Source: Pseudaestuariivita rosea (GTDB lineage: Bacteria; Pseudomonadota; Alphaproteobacteria; Rhodobacterales; Rhodobacteraceae). Taken from it: a DNA stretch of 64,000 bases. The stretch is from positions 1 through 64,000 of the forward strand of contig NZ_JACNMP010000015.1 of assembly GCF_017592335.1 (NCBI RefSeq), in the 5' to 3' direction. This document shows positions 43,225 to 52,837 of the stretch, piece after piece. The notes below the pieces were generated by a model. It searched no databases. It was not told where the DNA came from and was given only the letters and a program-made list of their open reading frames with translations. The position numbers and the translations under genes are program-made. How positions within the stretch are numbered: position 1 is the stretch's first letter; every line of letters starts with the position of its first letter.

Positions 43225-43977
43225 ATGTTCGAAACCTCAGTCATAGACGTATCGCTGATGCCCGGCCTGATGATCGCCCTGATCGCCGGGTTCTTTTCGT
43301 TCATCAGCCCCTGCGTCTTGCCCATCGTGCCGCCCTATCTGGCGTATATGAGCGGGACGTCCCTGACCGACGTCGGGCAAAGCACAGTGGCGCGCGGCAA
43401 GGTCATGACCTCGGCCTTATTTTTCGTTATGGGGCTGGCGGTTGTGTTCATATTTCTGGGGTTCACGGCATCTCTGGTCGGACAGTTTTATCTGCAATAT
43501 CAGACACATCTGACGATTGCCGCAGGTGTCGTGATTACCGCATTCGGCGGGCATTTTCTGGGGCTTTACCGCATCCGGTTTCTGGACAGCGAAATGCGGT
43601 TTGACGCAGGCGATCAGGGCGGCACGGCCTTTGGGGCCTTTGTCCTGGGCCTGGCCTTCGCCTTTGGCTGGACCCCCTGCATCGGTCCGCAGCTTGGCGC
43701 CATTCTGGGTCTGGCCGCGTCCGAGGCCGACGTGGCGCGCGGCACATCCCTGCTGGCAGCCTATGCGATCGGGATGGGCATCCCCTTTCTGCTGGTCGCG
43801 GCATTTCTGCCCAGTCTGACCGGTGCGCTCGAGTGGACCAAGCGCAATATGAAGGTCATAGAAAAATCGATGGGCGTTCTGCTGGTGGTCGTTGGCGTCA
43901 TGATGATGACCGGCACATTCACCGATTTCAGTCTGTGGCTGAACGAACAGTTCCCTGCCCTGCAGGCTTTTGGCTGA
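43225..43977 (+). CDS. ccdA: Cytochrome c biogenesis protein CcdA
   Basis: The 250-residue integral membrane protein has six predicted helices and the conserved redox cysteines in FISPCVLPIVPPYLAYMSG and FGWTPCIGPQLGAIL. CcdA carries reducing equivalents from cytoplasmic thioredoxin across the inner membrane, supplying electrons for apocytochrome c reduction or other thiol reduction. It is divergent from tusA, with which it is often linked. The redox partner CcmG/ResA-type gene is not in the window. Confidence 0.93.
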   Translation: MFETSVIDVSLMPGLMIALIAGFFSFISPCVLPIVPPYLAYMSGTSLTDVGQSTVARGKVMTSALFFVMGLAVVFIFLGFTASLVGQFYLQYQTHLTIAAGVVITAFGGHFLGLYRIRFLDSEMRFDAGDQGGTAFGAFVLGLAFAFGWTPCIGPQLGAILGLAASEADVARGTSLLAAYAIGMGIPFLLVAAFLPSLTGALEWTKRNMKVIEKSMGVLLVVVGVMMMTGTFTDFSLWLNEQFPALQAFG

Positions 43978-44036
43978 TTTCAGTAGCTTAATCTTAGGAT
44001 TACTCTGTATTATGGTCGCTCAGACAAAGGGCGATC

Positions 44037-45245
44037 ATGGCGACCAAAGTGGCGAAATCGGTTCAGAAACGGCGGGTGTTTTACATACCCGGCTACGACC
44101 CGTTTCCGCCGCGCCGATACCGCGAATTGTATCGCGAAGAAAGCCGAAAGCAGGCGGCGATTTCGGGGTATGAGATTGCGCTGACATCAGACAAGGGGTC
44201 GGCGAATTACGGTTGGATCATCGACAGCCGGATCGATGGTCAGGCCGTTTCCACGCAGATGGAGGTGTTGGTCTGGACCGATCTGGTGCGGACATCGATG
44301 GTGCAAAGTATTCCGGCGACCTATGCGCAGTTGGTCCGGACGGCCTGGATCTATATCGCGACCGGTACGCTTTGGCGGCTGACATGGTTGCGGAAGGGGC
44401 CTGTGATCGCAGCGCTTTATCCGATTGTAATGTTGCTGGTGCAGCTTTTGACGGCTGTCGGTCTGACTTACGGCGCCGCGCGGCTGCTGGGCGCACTGCA
44501 CCCGATGGCGGCGTGGCTGGGGCTGGTCGTGATACCGTTTGTGCTGGTCGGTTTTCGAAAGAAGGACAACATCTTTTTTGCCTATTATCTGATGCATGAT
44601 TACGCCTATTCCGCGCGGTTACAGGGCGCAACGCCGCCTGATCTGCAAGACCGGATGGATCAGTTTCGGGATCAGATCGCGCAGGCGATGCAATCGGATG
44701 TGGATGAAGTTCTGGTGATCGGACATTCGTCTGGCGCGCATCTGGCGATTTCGCTTCTCGCTGATTTGTTGCGGGATAGACCTGGGCCAACGGCTAAGCC
44801 CGCCCTGGCGCTTTTGACGCTTGGGCATGTGGTGCCGATGATCTCATTCCTACCGCGGGCCGATCAACTGCGCCGTGATCTGCGGTATCTGGGGCAATCG
44901 GAGGATCTGACCTGGGTTGATGTATCGGCCCCCGGTGATGGCTGTGCGTTTGCCTTGTGCGATCCGGTGGCCGTCAGTGGGGTGGCAACGGATAATCAAA
45001 AATGGCCGCTTGTTTTGTCGGCAGCATTCACGAAAACTCTGCAGCCAAAGACATGGAAATCCCTGCGGTGGAGGTTTTTTCGGCTGCATTTTCAGTATCT
45101 GTGCGCCTTTGATCGCCCCCGCTGGTATGATTATTTTCAGATAACCGCAGGGCCACTAACGCTGCAGGACCGTTATGCAACCCGGCGCCCGTCGAAATCG
45201 ACGATCAATCGGCCGGCGTCAAAATATACATCGGTTGCCGCGTGA
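44037..45245 (+). CDS. Membrane-associated alpha/beta-hydrolase-like protein
   Basis: The 402-residue protein begins VAKSVQKRRVFYIPGYDPFP, a beta-strand start typical of alpha/beta hydrolases (FxPGxDP), then has two hydrophobic segments near residues 120-170 (VIAALYPIVMLLVQLLTAVG and AWLGLVVIPFVLVG). It reaches the nucleophile elbow VLVIGHSSGAHLA near residue 228. Ser in GHSSG is the probable nucleophile. The substrate is unknown. The stop overlaps the start of the following P450 in a GTGA arrangement, so the two are translated together. Enzyme pairs of this kind may act on a lipid. Confidence 0.65.
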   Translation: MATKVAKSVQKRRVFYIPGYDPFPPRRYRELYREESRKQAAISGYEIALTSDKGSANYGWIIDSRIDGQAVSTQMEVLVWTDLVRTSMVQSIPATYAQLVRTAWIYIATGTLWRLTWLRKGPVIAALYPIVMLLVQLLTAVGLTYGAARLLGALHPMAAWLGLVVIPFVLVGFRKKDNIFFAYYLMHDYAYSARLQGATPPDLQDRMDQFRDQIAQAMQSDVDEVLVIGHSSGAHLAISLLADLLRDRPGPTAKPALALLTLGHVVPMISFLPRADQLRRDLRYLGQSEDLTWVDVSAPGDGCAFALCDPVAVSGVATDNQKWPLVLSAAFTKTLQPKTWKSLRWRFFRLHFQYLCAFDRPRWYDYFQITAGPLTLQDRYATRRPSKSTINRPASKYTSVAA

Positions 45246-46615
45246 CGGACCGAAAACCACCTAAGCCGAAATCGCGGGACGGCAATGTGTCTCTGATGCG
45301 GTACGCGTCGCTCTTTCGGCGCGATATTCTGTCGGCGCAGCCCGAACGGCTTTATCGTGCCTGGATGGCCGAATTTCGCACGCCGTTTTTCCGCAGCTAT
45401 CTGATCAACCAACCCGATCTGGTGAAACAGGTCTTACAGGATGCGCCGCAGGATTTTCCAAAGTCCGATCGTGTGGGCGCCGGGCTGCGGCCGCTTTTGG
45501 GGGAAAGCGTTTTTGTCACGAACGGAGAGGTCTGGGAAAAGCAGCGCCGCATCATCGACCCGGCGTTTGAGGGCGGACGGCTGCGCGACACATATCCGGC
45601 GATGTATGCAGCGGGCGAAAGTGCTGTGGAACGGATCGGCCAATTGGCTGACGGACAGCGCGTGGATATCGAACCTGAAACCAGCCATGCCGCCGCTGAT
45701 GTGATCTTTCGGACGCTGTTTTCCATTCCAATCGATCACCACATCGCACAACGGGTTTTTCAGGAATTTCGCGACTATCAACGCACCCAACCCATTCTGA
45801 ACCTGGCCGCCTTTCTGCCGCGTCTGAAATGGATGCCCAGGTTATTCCGCCCCAGCACCCTACGGGCCGCGCGGTCGATCAGGTTGCTGATCAAGGAACT
45901 GACGGCAGAGCGCATGAAGGCGATCAAGGACGGTAGCGCGCCCGATGATCTGGCGACCAAGATTATGACGACCCGTGATCCGGTCACAGGCGATCTTTTC
46001 AGCACAGATGAGATGGTCGATCAGGTTGCGATCTTCTTTCTGGCAGGGCATGAAACCAGCGCCTCGGCCTTGGCATGGGCGCTGTATCTGGTGGCGCTTT
46101 ATCCGGAATGGCAGGATCGCATCGCGGCTGAGGCCGCCCATCTGAACCCCGATGACTTTGCCAGCCTGTCGAAACTGGTCACAACGCGCGATGTTTTTCG
46201 CGAAACGCTTCGGCTTTATCCGCCGGTTCCGATGATGGTGCGTGAGAATACTGTGGCCCAGACGTTTCGGGGTCGTAAGATCGCGGCCGGATCACAAATT
46301 GTTCTGTCGCCCTGGCATCTGCATCGTCACAGCCGTTTGTGGCACGCCCCCGATGACTTTGACCCGACCCGCTGGAAGTCTGAGAATGGCAAAACCTGTC
46401 AACGTACCGCGTTCATCCCATTTTCAGCCGGTCGCCGGGTGTGCATCGGTGCGGGGTTTGCAATGGCCGAAGGCGTTCTGCTTTTGGCAATTTTGGTTCG
46501 GCATTTTCGGTTTGAGGTGAATCATGCCACACCACCAATTCCGGTCGCCCATCTGACAGTACGCTCAAAAGAAGGCATTCAGTTGAAAATTTCACCAAGA
46601 TCGCCGAAAATTTAA
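45242..46615 (+). CDS. Cytochrome P450, GTG start
   Basis: The 457-residue P450 has the I-helix AGHETSASALAWALYLV, the ExxR motif RETLRLYPPVP and the haem loop FIPFSAGRRVCIGAGFAMAEG with its ligand Cys. The sequence is closer to CYP102/CYP4-like fatty-acid types than to the P450 at 1856. GTG at 45242 overlaps the hydrolase stop by four bases. No ferredoxin is adjacent. The downstream hairpin at 46684 ends the operon. The substrate is probably hydrophobic, given the coupled membrane hydrolase, but this is inference. Confidence 0.88.
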   Translation: MTDRKPPKPKSRDGNVSLMRYASLFRRDILSAQPERLYRAWMAEFRTPFFRSYLINQPDLVKQVLQDAPQDFPKSDRVGAGLRPLLGESVFVTNGEVWEKQRRIIDPAFEGGRLRDTYPAMYAAGESAVERIGQLADGQRVDIEPETSHAAADVIFRTLFSIPIDHHIAQRVFQEFRDYQRTQPILNLAAFLPRLKWMPRLFRPSTLRAARSIRLLIKELTAERMKAIKDGSAPDDLATKIMTTRDPVTGDLFSTDEMVDQVAIFFLAGHETSASALAWALYLVALYPEWQDRIAAEAAHLNPDDFASLSKLVTTRDVFRETLRLYPPVPMMVRENTVAQTFRGRKIAAGSQIVLSPWHLHRHSRLWHAPDDFDPTRWKSENGKTCQRTAFIPFSAGRRVCIGAGFAMAEGVLLLAILVRHFRFEVNHATPPIPVAHLTVRSKEGIQLKISPRSPKI

Positions 46616-46639
46616 CATTATTATAATATGATTAATCAA

Positions 46640-46674
46640 TGTGTTGTATGTATAGCAGCAACATATGCAACACA
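46640..46674. other. Imperfect hairpin after the P450 gene
   Basis: TGTGTTGTATGT and ACATATGCAACACA pair with a small gap around a nine-base loop, just before the terminator at 46684. Confidence 0.35.
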
Positions 46675-46683
46675 TGCCATTAA

Positions 46684-46717
46684 TCGGTCATTTCGGCTTG
46701 AAGCCCGACCGTTTTTC
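46684..46717 (+). terminator. Intrinsic terminator of the hydrolase-P450 operon
   Basis: CGGTC (46685-46689) pairs with GACCG (46707-46711), GGCTT with AAGCC inside, followed by TTTTTCTT. Confidence 0.75.
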
Positions 46718-46792
46718 TTCCTTATTGCCGCCCGAATGTGTGCACAATGCACGCAGGATAACTCTGCACATACATACACGGGAGGTATGATA

Positions 46793-47794
46793 ATGACATC
46801 TATGCAGAAGTGCCTTGGACTGGTTGGGGTTGTAACAATCAGCGCGACAGCAGCTTTCGCTGACGCACACGCAGACCGGTCTGACTGGCCATCAAGCTTT
46901 ACCGTTGCGACAGCATCACAAGGCGGAACGTACTTTGCCTACGGGTCGGGCTGGGCTAATCTTGTGGCTGACGAACTGGGTCTGTCCGGCGGTGGCGAAG
47001 TCACAGGTGGCCCCATGCAGAACATGGCGCTTGTTCACGCAGGCGACGCACAGTTTGGCATGACAACCATGGGTCCGGCAGCCGAATCACTGCAAGGGAC
47101 AAACCCTATCGCACCTGGCCTTATGATGACCAGTTCCTGTGCGATGTTCCCGATGTACCAGACACCGTTTTCGGTGACTGCGCTGTCATCGTCGGGCATC
47201 ACATCAATTGCTGACATCCCCGATGGCGCCCGCATCGGCTTTGGTCCCGCGGGTTCGACATCAGACACATACTTCCCACGTATGATGGAAGAACTGGGCG
47301 TGAACTTTGAGCGCCGTAACGGCGGCTGGTCTGACCTGGGCGGTCAGTTGCAAGATGGTCTGCTGGACGTGATTGCCTTTGCGGCGGGCGTTCCGGTTCC
47401 GGCTGTCAGCCAGTTGGAAGTTCAGACAGACGTGAACATCATTGAATTCACGGAAGAAGAACAAGCCACAATCATGGAAGCCTTCCCAGTGTCGGAATTC
47501 ATGATTGCTGCGGATACATATACAACGCTTGAAGCAGACGCGCGGTCGGTTTCCATGTGGAACTTCGCCATTACGAACTGTGATCTTCCTGCCAGCTTTG
47601 TCGAAGCTGTTGTGGACGTGGTGATGTCGGACAACGAGCGTATGGTGAATATCCACCGTGCGGCCCGTTCCACGTTGCCTGAAAACTGGGACAAAAATCA
47701 GGTTCTGATGTGGCACCCCGGTGCGGCCAAGTGGTTCATGGAAAACGCGGGCGCTGAAATCCCCGACGACATGATCTACAAATCGGATATGTAA
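46793..47794 (+). CDS. TRAP transporter substrate-binding protein, TAXI family
   Basis: The 333-residue periplasmic protein has a signal peptide (MTSMQKCLGLVGVVTISATA) and the TAXI signature FTVATASQGGTYFAYGSGWA near residue 40, with GGPMQNMALVHAGDAQFGMT. It captures a substrate, in known cases small organic anions, and hands it to a large permease. GGAGG lies seven bases before the ATG at 46793, whereas an ATG at 46787 is too close and a frame opening at 46628 has no such site. The fused permease follows after 96 bases. Confidence 0.92.
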   Translation: MTSMQKCLGLVGVVTISATAAFADAHADRSDWPSSFTVATASQGGTYFAYGSGWANLVADELGLSGGGEVTGGPMQNMALVHAGDAQFGMTTMGPAAESLQGTNPIAPGLMMTSSCAMFPMYQTPFSVTALSSSGITSIADIPDGARIGFGPAGSTSDTYFPRMMEELGVNFERRNGGWSDLGGQLQDGLLDVIAFAAGVPVPAVSQLEVQTDVNIIEFTEEEQATIMEAFPVSEFMIAADTYTTLEADARSVSMWNFAITNCDLPASFVEAVVDVVMSDNERMVNIHRAARSTLPENWDKNQVLMWHPGAAKWFMENAGAEIPDDMIYKSDM

Positions 47795-47808
47795 TCTGAA
47801 AAACCATC

Positions 47809-47839
47809 GGCCGCCCCAGACATTGGGGCGGCCCATTTT
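47809..47839 (+). terminator. Intercistronic hairpin, possible attenuator
   Basis: GGCCGCCCCA (47809-47818) and TGGGGCGGCC (47824-47833) form a perfect ten-pair stem with five-base loop and a short CATTTT tail. Placed between binding protein and permease, it could reduce permease expression relative to the binding protein. Confidence 0.7.
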
Positions 47840-47890
47840 GACATTCCCACAACACCGCCACACCCGCGCAATAATGAACAGGATCACCGA

Positions 47891-50182
47891 ATGACCGCTC
47901 AGCCCCAAACCTCTGGACCCGTTATTGCCGAGGGCGTAGACGAAGAACCTGTTGAACGCAATCGCCGCCAGTTTGAGGGCAAGGCCTATATCTTCATCGC
48001 GATCCTTTCGACGGTTTACGCGGCCTTTCACATGGTTGCGCTGAACGGCGTATCGATCGAGGCGCTGACCGGATTGGATATTCCCTTCCTGCCGCAATTT
48101 CCGATTGAGACATGGAATTTCCGCATCCTGCACATCGCAGGCGCGCTGGTTTTGGGCTTTTTGCTGTTTTCTGCCTATACCTTTCCCGACGACGATGCGC
48201 CGAAATCGGGTTTGCCCGTGCTGTCTGTGCTGTCGGCGCTGTTGGTCATTCCCGCAATCTGGTCTGCCTGGACGGCGATCAGTTTCGTCATGTTCCTGAA
48301 TTCAGGCCAAGCGATGGAGATGGGCGGCCGCGTCATCTGGATGTCAATGGCCCAGGTGCCGGACGCCTTTTCGGCCTATGCGGGCATCTATGATCGTGAA
48401 ATCTATGGCTTCGGTATTCCCCTTTTGATCGCAACCTTTGGGGCAATAGTCCTCGGATGGTTTGAACGCCGCGACCGCAGCAAATTTGCGGTCTCAGACA
48501 TCGTTTTGGCGATCTGCGCAATTGTGGTCTGTATCTACTTGATAACGGTTTACGGAACAGCTGCCCGGAATTCGGTCGGAACGGCCAATGTCCCGATTGG
48601 TGTGGCCTTTGCCGCAACCGCCGGATCGGCCCTTATCCTTGAACTGACACGCCGCGTGGCGGGTCTGGCGCTGGTGATCATTACGGCCGTGTTCCTGGTC
48701 TATGTTTTCACGGCACATCTGCTGCCTGGCATTCTGGCGGTATCCCGCCCCTATTCCTGGCAGCGGTTCTTCGGGCATGTCTATTCCGACGCTGGCATCC
48801 TTGGACCCACAACCGCCGTATCATCGACCTATATCATCCTGTTCATCATCTTCGCAGCCTTCCTGCAGGCATCGAAAGTGGGCGATTATTTCGTCAACTT
48901 CGCCTTTGCCGTCGCAGGGCGCGCACGGGGTGGCCCCGCCAAAGTGGCGATTTTTGCCTCGGGCCTGATGGGTATGATCAACGGCACATCGGCCGGTAAT
49001 GTGGTGGCCACCGGGTCGCTGACCATCCCGCTGATGAAAAAGGTCGGCTATCACAAGAAAACCGCCGGTGCGATTGAGGCGGGGGCGTCGACCGGTGGTC
49101 AGATCATGCCACCGATCATGGGTGCAGGCGCCTTTATCATGGCTGAAATCACCGGCATTCCCTATCAAGAAATTGCGATAGCAGCCATCATTCCCGCGAT
49201 ACTTTATTTCGCATCGATCTACTTCATGGTCGATTTCGAAGCTGCGAAACTGGGCATGCGTGGAATGCGCGATGATGAAATCCCGAAGTTTGCCGATATG
49301 GCGCGTCAAGTCTTTTTGTTCCTGCCGATCATCATTCTGATTGTGGCGCTGTTCATGGGGTATTCGGTGATCCGGGCCGGTACGCTGGCCACTGTTGCAG
49401 CGGCTGTCGTCAGTTGGCTGACGCCTCATCGCATGGGGCCGGGGTCCGTGGTGAAAGCCTTTGAACTGGCAGGCACCATGTCGATCCAGATCATCGCGGT
49501 CTGTGCATGCGCTGGTATCATCGTTGGTGTGATTTCCCTGACCGGTGTCGGCGCGCGCTTCTCAAACCTGCTTTTGGGTCTTGCGGGCGTATCGCAATTG
49601 CTGGCGCTGTTCTTTGCGATGTGTATTGCGATCCTGCTTGGTATGGGTATGCCAACAACAGCGGCCTATGCGGTTGCTGCATCCGTCGTGGCACCCGGCC
49701 TGCAAGAACTGGGCATCCCTGCCCTAACGGCACACTTCTTTGTGTTCTACTTCGCCGTCGTGTCGGCAATCACCCCGCCCGTGGCGCTGGCCAGTTATGC
49801 GGCAGCGGGGATATCGGGGGCAAACCCGATGGAAACATCCGTCGCCTCATTCAAGATTGGTATCGCGGCCTTCGTTGTGCCCTTCATGTTCTTCTACAAT
49901 TCGGCTTTGCTGATGGACGGCACATGGTTTGAGGTGATCCGCGCCGGTATCACGGCAGTTTTCGGGGTGTTCTTGCTAAGTGCGGGCGTACAAGGCTGGT
50001 TCATGGGGATGCGGGGTGTCTGGTTTACCCGTGTCGGCCTGATCATTGCAGCACTTTGCATGATTGAAGGCGGCATCATATCAGATCTGGTGGGCATTGG
50101 CCTGGCCGTCGCGGTCTTTCTGGTGTCGAAATTCGTCAAGCCGGAACCGGGTGCGTCCATCCCGATCCGCGGCGCAGACTGA
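47891..50182 (+). CDS. TRAP transporter fused permease (4TM/12TM type)
   Basis: The 763-residue inner-membrane protein has a cytoplasmic N terminus and about 18 hydrophobic segments: an N-terminal part corresponding to the small DctQ subunit, then the DctM-like large subunit from about residue 290, with FASGLMGMINGTSAGNVVATGS, GGQIMPPIMGAGAF and ILLGMGMPTTAAYAV. Fusions of this type pair with TAXI binding proteins, and the preceding gene is one. They use an ion gradient to import a substrate, unknown here. A GGCGGC/GCCGCC hairpin follows. Confidence 0.93.
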   Translation: MTAQPQTSGPVIAEGVDEEPVERNRRQFEGKAYIFIAILSTVYAAFHMVALNGVSIEALTGLDIPFLPQFPIETWNFRILHIAGALVLGFLLFSAYTFPDDDAPKSGLPVLSVLSALLVIPAIWSAWTAISFVMFLNSGQAMEMGGRVIWMSMAQVPDAFSAYAGIYDREIYGFGIPLLIATFGAIVLGWFERRDRSKFAVSDIVLAICAIVVCIYLITVYGTAARNSVGTANVPIGVAFAATAGSALILELTRRVAGLALVIITAVFLVYVFTAHLLPGILAVSRPYSWQRFFGHVYSDAGILGPTTAVSSTYIILFIIFAAFLQASKVGDYFVNFAFAVAGRARGGPAKVAIFASGLMGMINGTSAGNVVATGSLTIPLMKKVGYHKKTAGAIEAGASTGGQIMPPIMGAGAFIMAEITGIPYQEIAIAAIIPAILYFASIYFMVDFEAAKLGMRGMRDDEIPKFADMARQVFLFLPIIILIVALFMGYSVIRAGTLATVAAAVVSWLTPHRMGPGSVVKAFELAGTMSIQIIAVCACAGIIVGVISLTGVGARFSNLLLGLAGVSQLLALFFAMCIAILLGMGMPTTAAYAVAASVVAPGLQELGIPALTAHFFVFYFAVVSAITPPVALASYAAAGISGANPMETSVASFKIGIAAFVVPFMFFYNSALLMDGTWFEVIRAGITAVFGVFLLSAGVQGWFMGMRGVWFTRVGLIIAALCMIEGGIISDLVGIGLAVAVFLVSKFVKPEPGASIPIRGAD

Positions 50183-50201
50183 TTTATGAAGTAAAAAAAC
50201 G

Positions 50202-50234
50202 GGCGGCGCTGAAATTCGGGGCCGCCTATAAAAA
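50202..50234 (+). terminator. Terminator after the TRAP permease
   Basis: GGCGGC (50202-50207) pairs with GCCGCC (50221-50226), followed by TATAAAAA. The tail is A-rich, so it may not act as an intrinsic terminator on the plus strand. Confidence 0.45.
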
Positions 50235-50313
50235 CATACTGATATTTTTCTATTATTCTTAGTCTTCCTTGCCAGACATAGCATCGCCCTATTTGATGCA
50301 CATAAGATTTTAG

Positions 50314-51474
<1,161 letters not shown>

Positions 51475-51561
51475 GCATGAGGCAGCGTAATAATTGGGAC
51501 TGTCTGTGCCTGCGCAATTCCGTTAAATGCACCCTGAAGTCGTCACATAGTCATTGACCCG

Positions 51562-52821
51562 ATGGTAGCCAAGTCAGCTCAGACACTCGTTAGTCTTTTC
51601 AAACGCATGATGGGCGAAAGTGAGGATATGCGCTGGCAGCCGAATGATGGCGCTGTGCAACGCATGATCTTTCATATCGGGCATCACAAAACCGGAACAA
51701 CATCCCTGCAAAGCTTTCTATCGCAAAATTCGCTTGGTCTGGTTAAAGCCGGTATTCTTTATCCGTGGGTTGAACCCCAAGGCGCGGCCCTTTTTGCGGC
51801 AAAGGCGCTGCGCGGATATGATCTGGCAGAAGATCATCCGTTGAACCTGCGCGAAGCCCATAACGCATTGGCCTTCCGACTTTTATCTGAGGCTGTTCCG
51901 GGCCTGCGCGTGCCCACTGATCATCCGCATCTGCCTGCGTCCTTTCAGATGTTTTCGGCCATCAACAATCAAATCAAAGCACTACGACCCGATTATGTCG
52001 TTTTATGTTCCGAGGTGATGTCACATTTCGGAATGGCCGATGAAAAGTTGATCACGCGGCTTCGTACTGCGATTACACCCGCAGATGAAACGGTTATCTG
52101 GTGCACGCTTAGGCGTCCTGACGAACATCTTTTGTCATGGCATGGACAGCAGATTCGTTTTGGTCAGTCGCCTGAACGGCTTGATGATCCTGTCGCGGGG
52201 CTGAAGTTGGATTGGATACACGCCGACTATCGCAGCATGATCGAACCCTGGCAACGATTGATGCCCGAAGCGGCCCTGATACTTAGACCATATCAGAACA
52301 CAGTGCAGAATGGCGGCTCAATCAATGATTTCAGACAGCATTCGGGCATGTCATTTCCCGATAATCTGATCGAAACAGGGAACATGAACATTGGGTTTCC
52401 ACATGTTCTTTTGCCGCTGCTACGGCTGGCCAATGTACAACTATCACCAGAAGCCGCCGAGGATATGCGGGATAATCTGCCTAAACTGGTCGCTCGGTTT
52501 GATCTGCCGCCCAATGACGATATCGAACATTTTGGCCCGACATCACGCGACACATTAGTCAGCTTCTTCGCACCGGTTCATGACTATCTTGGACAAATCT
52601 CTGGCCGTGATCCATTCTTTCCGGATTTCGATGATATCAGTCAGTGTCGCCCTGTTCCGGTTGATAATGCATTGCGGCTTTTCCTTGATCAGGTCACAGG
52701 TGGTCACGACAATGTTCTGCAAACGAATGAGGCCCGTCAGTTTCTGTGGGACATACGACGAACTTTTCGTCCAGGCCCCCAGAACACAATGATGACAGCC
52801 GTACAATCCGCTGGCCATTGA
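51562..52821 (+). CDS. Sulfotransferase-like P-loop protein
   Basis: The 419-residue protein has MIFHIGHHKTGTTSLQSFLS at residues 35-54, the 5'-phosphosulfate-binding loop of PAPS-dependent sulfotransferases, and a second part with WCTLRRPDEHLLSWHGQQIRF, which resembles the 3'-phosphate binding region. No signal or membrane segment is obvious. Catalytic assignment is by motif only. The gene lies between glf and the glycosyltransferase, so its product may modify the same glycan. A start at the internal Met35 is also possible. Confidence 0.6.
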   Translation: MVAKSAQTLVSLFKRMMGESEDMRWQPNDGAVQRMIFHIGHHKTGTTSLQSFLSQNSLGLVKAGILYPWVEPQGAALFAAKALRGYDLAEDHPLNLREAHNALAFRLLSEAVPGLRVPTDHPHLPASFQMFSAINNQIKALRPDYVVLCSEVMSHFGMADEKLITRLRTAITPADETVIWCTLRRPDEHLLSWHGQQIRFGQSPERLDDPVAGLKLDWIHADYRSMIEPWQRLMPEAALILRPYQNTVQNGGSINDFRQHSGMSFPDNLIETGNMNIGFPHVLLPLLRLANVQLSPEAAEDMRDNLPKLVARFDLPPNDDIEHFGPTSRDTLVSFFAPVHDYLGQISGRDPFFPDFDDISQCRPVPVDNALRLFLDQVTGGHDNVLQTNEARQFLWDIRRTFRPGPQNTMMTAVQSAGH

Positions 52822-52837
52822 AGGACCAGGACCAGCA

